Origin: Candidatus Schekmanbacteria bacterium
GTDB taxonomy: Bacteria > Schekmanbacteria > GWA2-38-11 > J061
Length of the DNA stretch: 64,000 nt
NCBI GenBank assembly: GCA_016219965.1
Contig: JACRJM010000015.1
Span: forward strand, 219,857-283,856
Direction: 5' to 3'
Below are positions 16,524 to 25,488 of this stretch, one piece after another. The notes below the pieces were generated by a model, which saw only the letters and a list, made by a program, of their open reading frames with translations, had not been told where the DNA came from and ran no database searches. The first letter of the stretch is position 1. The number at the start of each line of letters is the position of its first letter. The translations under genes and the position numbers were made by a program.

Positions 16524-17606
16524 ATGGGTTTTAATTGCGGTATAGTCGGCCTCCCTAATGCCGGCAAATCGACAATATTCAATGCCCTGACCGCAGCAGG
16601 AGTACCTACTGCAAATTATCCGTTTTGCACCATAGATCCCAATGTGGGAATAGCAAAAGTTCCTGACAGACGTCTTGATAAGATTGCAGACATAATCAAA
16701 CCTGAAAAGGTCGTTCATACGGTTCTTGAATTTGTAGATATTGCGGGACTTGTAAAAGGAGCAAGCCATGGTGAGGGACTTGGCAACCAGTTCCTCTCAC
16801 ACATCAGGAATGTGGATGCAGTTGTCCATGTATTAAGGGCCTTTGAGGAGAGCAATGTCTCACATGTCTATGAGACCGTTGATCCTGTACGAGATGCCGG
16901 GCTTGTAAACACAGAGCTTATCCTTGCAGATCTTGAGGCGGTCGAGAGAAGAATCGAGAAGGCTAAGACAGCCGCAAAGTCAGGCGAAAAAAAATCAAAA
17001 GAACTTGTTGAGATCCTGCTTGGAATAAAAAGGGAAATAGAGAAGGGGGTGCCTGCGAGGAAAATCAGCTCTGTAGATGAAGTTAATGATCTTTTTCTTT
17101 TAACTTCCAAACCCTGTCTTTATGTGCTGAATGTTGGAGAAGCCAATCAGGAAAATAACAATGAATTGGAGTCAAAATTGAGATTGGCTATAGGCGAAGA
17201 AGATGCAGGGTTTGTCTGGATCTGCGGCAAACTTGAAGAGGAAACTCTTGAACTTGATGATACGGACAGAAAAGAGTTTTTAAAGGAAATGAACATAAAT
17301 GAATCCGGACTTGATAAGCTTGTTAAAAGCGGATATTCGCTCCTTGATTTAATTACCTTTTTCACTACGAGAAACAAAGAGGTGAAGGCATGGACATTGA
17401 AAAAAGGGAAAACCGCTTTTGATGCTGCCGGTAGGATTCACACAGATTTTCAGAAAGGATTTATCAAAGCAGAGGTATGCAGCTTTGATGAACTTGCGGC
17501 TTTAGGCTCAGAGCATGCCTTGAGGGAAAAGGGACATATGCGTATAGAAGGAAAGGATTATCTGGTAAAGGATGGAGATATAATTCATTTCAGATTCAAT
17601 GTCTGA
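16524..17606 (+). CDS. ychF: YchF/OLA1 family ATPase
   Basis: 360 residues, usual length. P-loop GLPNAGKST, switch II DIAGLVKGASHGEGLGNQFL, a coiled-coil insertion near 130-170, and a C-terminal TGS domain (EVKAWTLKKGKTAFDAAGRIH, DGDIIHFRFNV). In place of the GTPase NKxD motif it has LNVGE, consistent with ATP rather than GTP use, as known for YchF. The protein associates with ribosomes and responds to redox stress. GGGGGGAAA is the ribosome site. Confidence 0.95.
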   Translation: MGFNCGIVGLPNAGKSTIFNALTAAGVPTANYPFCTIDPNVGIAKVPDRRLDKIADIIKPEKVVHTVLEFVDIAGLVKGASHGEGLGNQFLSHIRNVDAVVHVLRAFEESNVSHVYETVDPVRDAGLVNTELILADLEAVERRIEKAKTAAKSGEKKSKELVEILLGIKREIEKGVPARKISSVDEVNDLFLLTSKPCLYVLNVGEANQENNNELESKLRLAIGEEDAGFVWICGKLEEETLELDDTDRKEFLKEMNINESGLDKLVKSGYSLLDLITFFTTRNKEVKAWTLKKGKTAFDAAGRIHTDFQKGFIKAEVCSFDELAALGSEHALREKGHMRIEGKDYLVKDGDIIHFRFNV

Positions 17607-17617
17607 TTTTGCTGACT

Positions 17618-17992
17618 ATGAAAAACAGAGAAATAGTAAAAGTCCTATGTTTGCCATACTGCTCTTTTTACAAGGAAGGGAAGGAGGAGATGTTATGTCT
17701 CTGTGCAGAGCTTCTCATGATGATTTTAGAGAGCGATAAGCGCGAACTTGTGCTTAATGTGCTTTTGTCTAAAGGGTCTGAGAAAAGACCTGATGAAAAA
17801 GTCTATTACCATGATAGGCAGTCATTAGAGCATCTTTGCAGTAAATGCGGGTTTTATATTACAGAATGTGATTTTACTGACCCTGATTTTAAGGGCTATT
17901 CAAATCCCTGCGGAGGATTCATGGCAATTATGAAACTGCTGAAGGCGCAGGCTGTTTCATGGGATGAAATAGTATCTGTGGTTAAAGCGTAA
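17618..17992 (+). CDS. Hypothetical cysteine-rich protein
   Basis: 124 residues from the ATG at 17618 (a TTG at 17609 is possible). Ten or so cysteines are spread along it: VLCLPYCSFY, MLCLCAELL, HLCSKCGFYITEC and NPCGGFM. CSKC looks like half of a zinc or Fe-S site. No signal peptide. It follows ychF by 11 bases, so it is probably translated from the same mRNA. Family not recognised. The last twelve codons and the following sequence have been duplicated downstream (see the 162-bp repeat). Confidence 0.65.
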   Translation: MKNREIVKVLCLPYCSFYKEGKEEMLCLCAELLMMILESDKRELVLNVLLSKGSEKRPDEKVYYHDRQSLEHLCSKCGFYITECDFTDPDFKGYSNPCGGFMAIMKLLKAQAVSWDEIVSVVKA

Positions 17993-18280
17993 ACTTTTAA
18001 AAAGATGTTTTAATGAAATGCGTGATTTATAAGCGCCGGCAGTCTGCATTTCGCTTAAAACTACATGCGCTCCATGCAGACCACCGCCACTTTTTTGATA
18101 TAATGAGGTGCTGTTGTTTTGTTGGGTGAAATAGCATCTGTTGTTAAACTATAAATTTTTAAAAAGATGTTTTAACAAGGCACGAGATTTATAAGCGCCG
18201 GCAGTCTGCATTTCGCTTAAAACTACATGCGCTCCATGCAGACCACCAACGCTTTTTTGCAATAATTGGCTATTGTTGAA
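17955..18280. repeat. Tandem duplication, period 162 bp, including the 3' end of the preceding gene
   Basis: Two diverged direct copies: about 17955-18116 and 18117-18280. Anchors shift by exactly 162 bases: GAAATAG at 17966 and 18128; AAGCGCCGGCAGTCTGCATT at 18031 and 18193; TTTTTTG at 18091 and 18253. Copy 2 starts with a remnant of the gene end (GEIASVVKL-stop against DEIVSVVKA-stop). Each copy contains an inverted repeat with arms GTCTGCAT and ATGCAGAC around a 24-base loop. Confidence 0.8.
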
Positions 18281-18327
18281 AAACTCAGGAATATTTATAT
18301 TTCAGGAGAATAGATTCTTTTTAGTGG

Positions 18328-18385
18328 CTTGGCAGATCCCGCGGAAGGCACCTGCTGTTTAGTGCCGGAGCGGGACTGGCAAGCC
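18328..18385. repeat. Large imperfect hairpin in the 521-bp gap
   Basis: Arms GGCTTGGCAGATCCCGC and GCGGGACTGGCAAGCC pair over about 16 bases with one bulge, and an inner stem GGCAC/GTGCC lies within. Its 3' arm is repeated 100 bases on: GGGACTGGCAAGCC plus CAAAAC-type tail occurs at 18372-18400 and 18472-18500. No gene is seen here. Looks like a mobile palindromic element or remnant; identity unknown. Confidence 0.65.
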
Positions 18386-18513
18386 GACTTAATGCAAAAC
18401 TTAAATGAGTAGTTTCTAACGATATTTTGCATTTTTCCAAAGACCTGCTTGTACTTAATTGCTACATAAGTGGGACTGGCAAGCCAGCTCAATACAAAAC
18501 ATGGAAGAGTATT

Positions 18514-19143
18514 TTACGGCAGTGCTTCGAATTCTTCCAATGACTTGCACATAAGCGCAGGGTTGCTCTTCTTTTGTTCCCTGACAGTGGAATAGTTCTT
18601 TCTTCCGTAGCCATGTCCCGGATATATCTCTATTGAATCGTGAAGTGTCTTGATCTTTTTCTCTATGCTTTCGTAAAGCTGTCTGGAGCTTCCACCTGCA
18701 AGATCAGTCCTCCCGCAGTCACCTATAAACAGGGTATCCCCTGTAATCAGTTTCTCATTGTTGAGCAGTATACATATTCCTCCGGGAGTGTGGCCTGGTG
18801 TATGAATTATCTTTGCCTCAATATTTCCCACCTGTATTATGTCGTTGTCTTCAACTTCGATGATATTTGAAATCCCTTTTTTCTTAAGCGCACTGCTTTC
18901 AAGTTTATGTACAACGGCCTTTGCAGCGGTTTGAGAAATTATTTCTCCGTGCCCTCCGATGTGGTCGAAATGGGTGTGAGTTGTGAAGATATATCTGATA
19001 GTCAAGCCAGCCTTTTTTGATTCAGCGAGCAATTTATTAATATCGAAGGCAGGGTCTACCAGTGCTCCATCTCCTGTTTTATCGCATCCGAAGATATAGG
19101 CAAAATTTGCCATGGAACCTATTGGGATTTGTTTGAAGATCAT
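18514..19143 (-). CDS. MBL-fold hydrolase, glyoxalase II-like
   Basis: 209 residues. The metal motif H56-x-H58-x-D60-H61 (THTHFDHIGG) is complete, with later GHTPGGICI, GDTLFIGDCGRTD and YPGHG histidine/aspartate ligands for a two-metal centre. The GDCGRTD segment is shared by the glyoxalase II/persulfide dioxygenase side of the superfamily. It probably hydrolyses a thioester such as S-lactoylglutathione or a similar small thiol ester, but no substrate-binding C-terminal domain is present. It lies five bases after the RNase HI gene. Confidence 0.85.
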   Translation of the reverse strand: MIFKQIPIGSMANFAYIFGCDKTGDGALVDPAFDINKLLAESKKAGLTIRYIFTTHTHFDHIGGHGEIISQTAAKAVVHKLESSALKKKGISNIIEVEDNDIIQVGNIEAKIIHTPGHTPGGICILLNNEKLITGDTLFIGDCGRTDLAGGSSRQLYESIEKKIKTLHDSIEIYPGHGYGRKNYSTVREQKKSNPALMCKSLEEFEALP

Positions 19144-19148
19144 GAGAG

Positions 19149-19589
19149 TTAATCCTCCATTATTTTTTTAATCATCTCTCTTGCCATCCTGTCGCACTCT
19201 TCATTTTCTGGATGCCCTGAATGTCCCTTCAGCCACTGCCATTTTATGTTATGCTTTTTTGACAGTGATAGCAGCTCCTCCCAGAGGTCGCGGTTTTTTA
19301 CATCTTCCTTCTGCGAGTTTTTCCATCCTTTTTTTATCCAGCCTGATATCCATGATGTCATGCCAAGCACAAGGTACTGGGAGTCGGTATGAACTGTGAT
19401 GTTTGAATGGTCTTTTATCCTTGATATGCCGTCAATGGCGGCCTTGAGCTCCATCCTGTTGTTGGTGGTATGTCTTTCCCCATCGGAGTATTTTTTTCTC
19501 GATTTGCCGCAGTCGATGATGACTCCGTAGCCTCCGGGTCCGGGGTTTCCGCTGCACGCTCCATCGCAGTATATATTATAGTTTGTCAT
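19149..19589 (-). CDS. rnhA: Ribonuclease HI
   Basis: 146 residues from the ATG at 19589 (an in-frame ATG at 19607 would add six residues). The first strand is NYNIYCDGACSGNPGPGG. The four catalytic carboxylates are visible in YCDGAC (D), NRMELKA (E), VHTDSQY (D) and ENEECDRMA (D), with the substrate-handle segment WISGWIKKGWKNSQ and the histidine of WLKGHSGHPENE. It degrades RNA in RNA-DNA hybrids. Length and motifs are typical of bacterial RNase HI. Confidence 0.95.
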   Translation of the reverse strand: MTNYNIYCDGACSGNPGPGGYGVIIDCGKSRKKYSDGERHTTNNRMELKAAIDGISRIKDHSNITVHTDSQYLVLGMTSWISGWIKKGWKNSQKEDVKNRDLWEELLSLSKKHNIKWQWLKGHSGHPENEECDRMAREMIKKIMED

Positions 19590-19675
19590 TTTGTTTGGTG
19601 TTAACATTGTTTTTTAGTATAAGTAAAGAGCAGGGGAAAAATAAATAAAAAAATAAACATGGATTGAGAAAAAAG

Positions 19676-20776
19676 ATGTCTAAATTGTTCGAAGAAGGGA
19701 TCATAGGTGGCTGCATAGTCAAGAACCGCATTGTCCGTTCGGCAACAGAAGAATATATGGCTCACCCTGACGGCAGTATGCGAGAGGAATGCTTCGGTTT
19801 TTTTGAAAAGCTTGCAGCCGGCGGATGCGGTGCCATTGTTTTAGGACATGCCTTTGTCTTCACTGCCGGAAGATGCCATCCGCGCATGAAGGGCGTCCAT
19901 GATGATAGAATGGTTGAGAGCTTTGCTGGAATAAAGGAATGTATAAAGAATATAGATAAACGGATTATGGTTATAGGGCAGATAAATCACGGAGGCAGGC
20001 TCTCAGACCCTGAGATAACGGAACCTGTTGCTCCTTCGGCTGTACGGCCAAGGGGGATGAAAACAGTGCCCCGTGAAATGACGCCTGATGAAATAAAAGA
20101 TACAATAAATAAATTTGCCGACGCTGCTTTAAGGGTAAAAAAAGCAGGGCTTGACGGTGTACAGCTCCATGCTGCTCATGGATATCTGGTAAGCCAGTTT
20201 ATGTCCCCTTATACAAACAGAAGAACTGATGAATGGGGCGGAGACACTGCCTCGCGTTTGAAGTTTCCCCGGGAGATAATCAGAAAAATCATAGAATATG
20301 TCGGGAGCGATTTCCCATTGATGGTGAAGATTAATATTGCGGATTTTGTACCGGGAGGACTCGAACCTGCAGAGGGGCTGGAAATGGTTTCGGCATTGGT
20401 TGATGAAGGGATATGTGCTGTAGAGCCTAGCTGCGCAATAGCGGAGACAAAAACGATAAATGGCGCAGCTAGACCCGGGATTACTGACAGCAAAAAAGAA
20501 GCTTATCTGTTGCCCTATGCTGATGCTTTGAAAAAAAATACAGGAGTAACTGTAATCGCAATCGGCGGGATGCGTTCTCGCACTGTTATGGAGAGGGTAT
20601 TGGAGCAGGGGAGTGTAGATTATATCTCAATGAGCAGGCCTCTTATCAGGGAGCCTGATTTGCCTCAAAAAATCAGAGACGGAAAGGAACGGGCCGATTG
20701 TGTTTCCTGCAACAGCTGTTTTCAACCCGGAGATAAAGGAGTAAGATGTGTTTTTGTTAATGGAGGTGAAAAATGA
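19676..20776 (+). CDS. Old-yellow-enzyme family NADH:flavin oxidoreductase
   Basis: 366 residues from the ATG at 19676 (TTG at 19664 possible). FMN barrel motifs: NRIVRSATEEYMA, GQINHGGRLSD, and DGVQLHAAHGYLVSQFMSPY followed by NRRTDEWGG. The C terminus keeps a cysteine group (ADCVSCNSCFQPGDKGVRC) like the 4Fe-4S site of the larger 2,4-dienoyl-CoA reductase type, but the second FAD/NAD half is absent. So it is a short ene-reductase-type protein, perhaps with a cluster and an external electron donor. Its stop overlaps the next small gene by four bases. Substrate unknown. Confidence 0.88.
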   Translation: MSKLFEEGIIGGCIVKNRIVRSATEEYMAHPDGSMREECFGFFEKLAAGGCGAIVLGHAFVFTAGRCHPRMKGVHDDRMVESFAGIKECIKNIDKRIMVIGQINHGGRLSDPEITEPVAPSAVRPRGMKTVPREMTPDEIKDTINKFADAALRVKKAGLDGVQLHAAHGYLVSQFMSPYTNRRTDEWGGDTASRLKFPREIIRKIIEYVGSDFPLMVKINIADFVPGGLEPAEGLEMVSALVDEGICAVEPSCAIAETKTINGAARPGITDSKKEAYLLPYADALKKNTGVTVIAIGGMRSRTVMERVLEQGSVDYISMSRPLIREPDLPQKIRDGKERADCVSCNSCFQPGDKGVRCVFVNGGEK

Positions 20777-20949
20777 TTAAGGAAAAGAAAAACAAGACTT
20801 GTAAAGCCTGTAGCGGCAAGGGATATATCGAGGAGATAATAGAAAGCAGTTCAGATGTATGGGTTGATGGAGAGCCTGAAAGTCTTCCGCTGGAAAGGAC
20901 TAAATGCGAGAACTGCGATGGGAAAGGTATAATTGATGAAGATAGTTAG
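20773..20949 (+). CDS. 58-residue DnaJ-type zinc-finger protein
   Basis: Short frame beginning MIKEKKNKTCKACSGKGYIE and ending CENCDGKGIIDEDS. The two CxxCxGxG motifs at residues 10-17 and 45-52 are the building blocks of the DnaJ cysteine-rich zinc finger and would bind one Zn2+. It overlaps the OYE gene stop (ATGA) and the sulfatase-like start by 14 bases, so it is translationally coupled on both sides. GGAGG is seven bases upstream of the ATG. Role unknown; possibly a chaperone-like adaptor for a neighbouring protein. Confidence 0.8.
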   Translation: MIKEKKNKTCKACSGKGYIEEIIESSSDVWVDGEPESLPLERTKCENCDGKGIIDEDS

Positions 20950-22327
20950 ACATAGTCCTTTCAGGAGAATTGTAATTGTACTTCTTCTCATAGCTGCAGC
21001 GGTGAGTGGAGCGTATTTTGTTTTCTCCAGGAAAGGGTCTGATATTATTACCGCATTAAGGGGCTACCAGAATCAGTACAATGTAGTTCTTATTACTATA
21101 GATACACTAAGAGCTGACAGACTTGGCTGTTATGGATATAAGAAAGATGTCTCTCCTGCAATCGACAAATTCGCCGGCGAGTCAGTCAGGTTTGAAAATG
21201 CAATAATCCAGGTTCCTTATACAGGCCCATCTCATTGCTCAATCTTGACAGGAAAATATGCGGCAAATCATGGTGTGATGAGCAACGGATATAAACTTTC
21301 ACCCGATAACATCACGCTTGCCGAGGTTCTTAAAGAGTATGATTATAGCACAGGAGCGGCAATAGGAGCCTGGGTGTTGAAAAAAATGTATGACTACAAT
21401 CAGGGTTTTGATTCTTATTTGGAGGACAAGAGCGGAGAAAGAAGAGCATCAAGTGTTAATAAAGACATTTTGCCCTGGATAAAAAATAACAAAAATAAAA
21501 AATTCTTCGCATGGATCCACTATTATGATGTGCATTGCGCTTATAATCCGCCAAAAAAATTCAAGGAGAAATTTGGGCAAGGCTATTCAGGTGAACTCAA
21601 TCCAAAAAAGAAATGCGGTGATACCTATTATAATAAGGTACAAATGGAAGCCAGGGACGTGGAATATGTGAAAAATATGTATGATGGAGAGATAGCGTAC
21701 ACTGACAGTAAAATAAATGGTGTTCTGAAAAAACTTAAGAAGTGGGGACTGTTTGAGAATACAATTATAGTCATTACTTCAGATCATGGCGAAGAGCTGC
21801 ATGAGCATGGTAAGTTCGGGCATGATTACGCGCTTTGCGATTACGAGGTCAAGGTTCCACTGATCATCCATTATCCCGGCATGAAATTATCCAACAGAGT
21901 TGTTTCCGAACAGGTTGACAGCATTTCTATAATGCCGACCATACTTGAGTTGTTAGGTATTCCCTCTCCTGACGGAATAGACGGCAAAAGTTTTGCGAAT
22001 TTGCTGAAAGGCGAAGGATACAAAGAAGAGCCCGCATATATGAGGCTTGCGTTTGAGAAAAACACTGAACATGAATATGCAGTGAGAACCAGAGATTTTA
22101 AGCTGCTTGCGGTTAAAGGCAAAGGTAAGGAGTTGTACAACCTTAAAGATGACCCTAATGAGGATAATAATTTAGTTTCCCGTATTAATGAGTTCCCGGC
22201 TGCAGCAGCATTGTCTGATTCTCTGGATAAATTTATGGCAAATGAAGAAAAAGCAAACATTGAGCATCAACAGAATATTCAGGGCGAAACAGTTGAAAAG
22301 CTGAAGTCACTCGGTTACCTGCAATAA
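20936..22327 (+). CDS. Membrane-anchored sulfatase-like (alkaline phosphatase superfamily) protein
   Basis: 463 residues. One N-terminal membrane segment (12-30) anchors a periplasmic domain starting LITIDTLRADRLGCYG. The nucleophile segment reads YTGPSHCSILTG: where sulfatases have C/S-x-P-x-R this has Thr-x-P-Ser-His, so no formylglycine is expected and Thr may be the nucleophile as in phosphoethanolamine transferases and nucleases of the superfamily. Metal ligands also appear in ITSDHGEELHEHGKFGHD. The C terminus ENLKSLGYL-type ending is common to this subgroup. It would hydrolyse or transfer a phosphate or sulfate ester. Substrate unknown. Confidence 0.82.
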   Translation: MKIVRHSPFRRIVIVLLLIAAAVSGAYFVFSRKGSDIITALRGYQNQYNVVLITIDTLRADRLGCYGYKKDVSPAIDKFAGESVRFENAIIQVPYTGPSHCSILTGKYAANHGVMSNGYKLSPDNITLAEVLKEYDYSTGAAIGAWVLKKMYDYNQGFDSYLEDKSGERRASSVNKDILPWIKNNKNKKFFAWIHYYDVHCAYNPPKKFKEKFGQGYSGELNPKKKCGDTYYNKVQMEARDVEYVKNMYDGEIAYTDSKINGVLKKLKKWGLFENTIIVITSDHGEELHEHGKFGHDYALCDYEVKVPLIIHYPGMKLSNRVVSEQVDSISIMPTILELLGIPSPDGIDGKSFANLLKGEGYKEEPAYMRLAFEKNTEHEYAVRTRDFKLLAVKGKGKELYNLKDDPNEDNNLVSRINEFPAAAALSDSLDKFMANEEKANIEHQQNIQGETVEKLKSLGYLQ

Positions 22328-22346
22328 AATTCTGTGTTATCAGAGG

Positions 22347-23084
22347 TCAGTCTATGTTCTCATCAATATAGGAGCCAAGAGCAAGCTTTCTAAGCTCATG
22401 AAGGCTTGATGTGTGATAAGGATAATTCGTACCAATAACCGTAAAATCTATTTTTCCCCCGTCGGACAGTGTGATTTGCGATAATTCATGCTCTAACTGA
22501 TGAGTCAAATCCTTTGTTCCTTTTTCATCAATTTCTGAAACTATGCTTGTATAAATGTCAGCTGCATAACGGAAAACCGTATTATTCCCTGACACAATCT
22601 CCCTGAAGATTTTTGTTGTCTGACATATCACCTCATTGCCGGTTTTATAGCCTAATTGATTGTCTATGGTTATAAGGTTGTTTATTCTTATTACTATTAT
22701 GGAAAATGATGATGATGATGCCTGCGCTCTTTTGTACTGCATTGCAAGACAGTCTTCATAATGTTCCCTGGCAACAAGTGAAAGAAGACTTTCTCTCACA
22801 GTTTCTTCCTTTATCTGTTCCACCACGAATCTGTCTTCCATTATTCTTTTTCTCAGCCCTTTAAGCATAAGCCGTGTTTCTAAAACATAGGCAATAAAGA
22901 GGAGAGAAAGTACTACAAATGAGTAAAAATAAATGTTTCCGTTGGGAAGTTCTGAAACTATGGTGTATTCGTATATTGTGATCATTGCGAAGACGATGAA
23001 AAAAATCAGAAGGAAAAACATCAGCGATAATAGCTGCCATCCTCTTTTTTCTACATCTTCTATTTTTTGTATTTTTCTTACCAT
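22347..23084 (-). CDS. Membrane protein with a degenerate GGDEF domain
   Basis: 245 residues from the ATG at 23084 (TTG at 23102 possible). Two membrane helices lie within the first 75 residues, then a coiled stretch and a GGDEF-fold domain (FSIIVIRINNLITIDNQLGY, ICQTTKIFREIV). The active loop that should read R-x-GGDEF is RYAADIY, so it cannot make cyclic di-GMP. Such dead domains often bind GTP or act as scaffolds. It is convergent with the sulfatase-like gene. Role unknown. Confidence 0.75.
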   Translation of the reverse strand: MVRKIQKIEDVEKRGWQLLSLMFFLLIFFIVFAMITIYEYTIVSELPNGNIYFYSFVVLSLLFIAYVLETRLMLKGLRKRIMEDRFVVEQIKEETVRESLLSLVAREHYEDCLAMQYKRAQASSSSFSIIVIRINNLITIDNQLGYKTGNEVICQTTKIFREIVSGNNTVFRYAADIYTSIVSEIDEKGTKDLTHQLEHELSQITLSDGGKIDFTVIGTNYPYHTSSLHELRKLALGSYIDENID

Positions 23085-23182
23085 AAGGATGAACCGTAAC
23101 AAGAAATACAGATACTAAACAAAAAAAGAATAACAGATTCGAAGATAGAAAACTACAATATTTTTGAAATAAGCTTAACTGC

Positions 23183-25471
23183 TCAGGCTTTATTCTGCTC
23201 TGTCTTTTTTTGCCTGATAGCCTTTAATACTCTTTCCGGTGTGATAGGAAGTTCTTTTATCGGATATCCGATGGCATTGGAAACTGCATTTGCGATTGCA
23301 GGCGTAGTACACTGGATTACTCCCTGACCGACTTCTTTTGCTCCGAAAGGTCCGTAAGGGTCTATGGTCTCAACAATAATATGGTCTACTTCAGGCATTT
23401 CATATGCGCGTGGCGTCCTGTAATCCAATAGTGTCGGATTAAGGACCCGCCCGTTATCCATTACACATTCTTCATATATAGTCTGACCCATTCCGCTGAA
23501 AACCTGTCCATCCATCTGTCCTTCTACTCCAAGCGGATTTATTGCAAAGCCCACGTCATGGGCAACTGTCATTTTTACGAGTTTCACGATCCCTGTTTCA
23601 GGATCAACTTCCACCTCTGCGATCTGGGAACCGAAAGAGTATGCAAGTGAGGAATTCCCTTCATGGGTGGTACGGTTTATGTCTTCAATGGGCGGGTTAT
23701 AAAATCCTCTTCCCATAACAAACCTTCCCTCCTGGGAATAGAGGGTTTCAAAAACCAGATCCTCGAATGATATTGCCTTGTCAGGAGCGTCTTTCGGATA
23801 TACTTTCCTCTCTTTGAAAATAACGGCAGATGCAGGAACGGAGAATTTTGCAGACGCAGTTTTTAAGAGCTGCTTCTTTACATCTGCGCATGCATTTATC
23901 ACTGCATTTCCTGTCGTAAACGTACCTCTCTGGGAAATCGCTCCTATGTCAAGCGGAGTGATATCAGTGTCGCCTGACAATACCTTGATGTCTTCCGTCA
24001 TTATTCCAAGGCATTCTGCGGCTATCATTGCCATCGTAGTATGGGAACCCTGACCCATGTCTGGCAGTCCGGTAAAAAGAAAAACCTTTCCGTCTTCACC
24101 GACCTTTAATAGCACTGCCGATGTGTCATGTGTGAACATTCCTTTTCCGCCTGACCTGATGACTCCGCATCCTATTCCTATTCCCTTGTAAGGGGGAAGC
24201 TTCCCATTTTTTTTCTTCCAGCTTGATTTCTTTGCCGCCTTTGTAATGCACTCTTTAAGGCCGCAGCTTGCATAGCGAATCTTGCTAGGTGTAGTGTAAC
24301 CCTTGTCTACTGCATTCTTAAGGTTGAGTTCCACCGGATCCATACCAAGGTCTTTTGCTATCAGGTCAAGCTGTGAGCCGAATGCGAATCTGAATGCCAC
24401 CATGCCTGTGCCATGATGGAAGAAATATGGCGGATTGTTGGTATATACGAGCTTTCCCCTGTATTTTGAGGCTTCAAGCTTATAGAGCATCTGGGATGTG
24501 AAACCAATGAAATGAAGGACTATGAACTGGGTTTCCATGTAAGCGCCGCAGTCAAGCAGAAGGTCTGTCTCAATGGCTTTAAGTGTCCCATCTTTCATGA
24601 ACCCTGTGCGGATCTTGAACTTGTATGTACCGCCGCCCCTGTAAACAAGGAATTCCTCATCGGCTGTGCATGCTATCCTTACAGGTTTGCCCGACTTTCT
24701 TGAAAGGAATGCAGCTATATAGTGATGGGGTTTGTCAGCGCCTCTGCCGCAGAAAGCTCCTCCAGTGTTGAGATTGATTACCCTGATATTGCTTTCCTTG
24801 AGTTTGAGATTATAGGACATTCCCTTCTGGACAAGAGTTGGTGCCTGAATGGGAGTCCATAATGTGAGCTGGTCAGGAAGCGAAAAATCAGCAAGTACTG
24901 TGTGCTGTTCTGAAAAACAACTGTGCGTGGGATTTACCACGAACTCGTCTTCCCTTATCATTTCAGATTCGGCAAATGCCTTGTCCGCATCGCCGAAGTT
25001 CATTTTTATCTCGTCAGCAAAATTGTCTTCAAGATAATCATGGATTATGGGTGCGCCTTTTGCCAGGGCATCTTCAATTGAAAAGATTCCAGGCAGAGGT
25101 TCGTAATCGACTTTTATCAGCTCTGCCGCCTCGATGGCAGTATCCTCGTCAATGGCTGCCACAGCCGCCACTTCATCGCCGAAATAATATGTCATGTCAT
25201 CGCAGAGAAGCATCTCGTCAGGGCCGACCATGAAACTGTCTATGTCTTTATGGGTGATGATTGTTTTTACACCCGGAAGCTTAAGTGCCTTTGAAGTATC
25301 TATATTTAGTATTTTTGCACGCGGGTAAGGGCTTCTCACTATTTTTCCGGCCAGCATTCCCGGAAGATATACATCATCGGTGAACTCAGAGCGGCCGCTT
25401 GCCTTCAATGCTCCGTCAAGCCTTGGAGTATTTCTGCCAAGAATACTGTATTTGTCTTTTTTCTGACTCAT
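23183..25471 (-). CDS. Molybdenum hydroxylase large subunit (HcrA/CoxL type)
   Basis: 762 residues from the ATG at 25471, chosen because AAGG lies seven bases before and the upstream frame runs into the 2Fe-2S gene. It carries the xanthine-dehydrogenase-family molybdopterin motifs: GRNTPRLDGALKASGRSEFT at the N terminus, GGAFCGRGADKPHHY, GLPDMGQGSHT, and near the end YGPFGAKEVGQG with the catalytic glutamate. With the two genes before it, it forms a heterotrimer that takes electrons from or gives them to an aromatic or CoA-bound substrate. By the FAD subunit this is most like 4-hydroxybenzoyl-CoA reductase. Cytoplasmic; no Tat signal. Confidence 0.88.
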   Translation of the reverse strand: MSQKKDKYSILGRNTPRLDGALKASGRSEFTDDVYLPGMLAGKIVRSPYPRAKILNIDTSKALKLPGVKTIITHKDIDSFMVGPDEMLLCDDMTYYFGDEVAAVAAIDEDTAIEAAELIKVDYEPLPGIFSIEDALAKGAPIIHDYLEDNFADEIKMNFGDADKAFAESEMIREDEFVVNPTHSCFSEQHTVLADFSLPDQLTLWTPIQAPTLVQKGMSYNLKLKESNIRVINLNTGGAFCGRGADKPHHYIAAFLSRKSGKPVRIACTADEEFLVYRGGGTYKFKIRTGFMKDGTLKAIETDLLLDCGAYMETQFIVLHFIGFTSQMLYKLEASKYRGKLVYTNNPPYFFHHGTGMVAFRFAFGSQLDLIAKDLGMDPVELNLKNAVDKGYTTPSKIRYASCGLKECITKAAKKSSWKKKNGKLPPYKGIGIGCGVIRSGGKGMFTHDTSAVLLKVGEDGKVFLFTGLPDMGQGSHTTMAMIAAECLGIMTEDIKVLSGDTDITPLDIGAISQRGTFTTGNAVINACADVKKQLLKTASAKFSVPASAVIFKERKVYPKDAPDKAISFEDLVFETLYSQEGRFVMGRGFYNPPIEDINRTTHEGNSSLAYSFGSQIAEVEVDPETGIVKLVKMTVAHDVGFAINPLGVEGQMDGQVFSGMGQTIYEECVMDNGRVLNPTLLDYRTPRAYEMPEVDHIIVETIDPYGPFGAKEVGQGVIQCTTPAIANAVSNAIGYPIKELPITPERVLKAIRQKKTEQNKA

Positions 25472-25488
25472 AATGACCTTAAGCCTTT

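Noticed and set aside
17955-18280. Possible integron attC sites
   Set aside because: The hairpins lack the RYYYAAC and GTTRRRY core pair, and no integrase is present.
24976-25233. Plus-strand frame inside the molybdenum hydroxylase large subunit
   Set aside because: Shadow of a strongly conserved gene; composition is biased and no signal precedes it.
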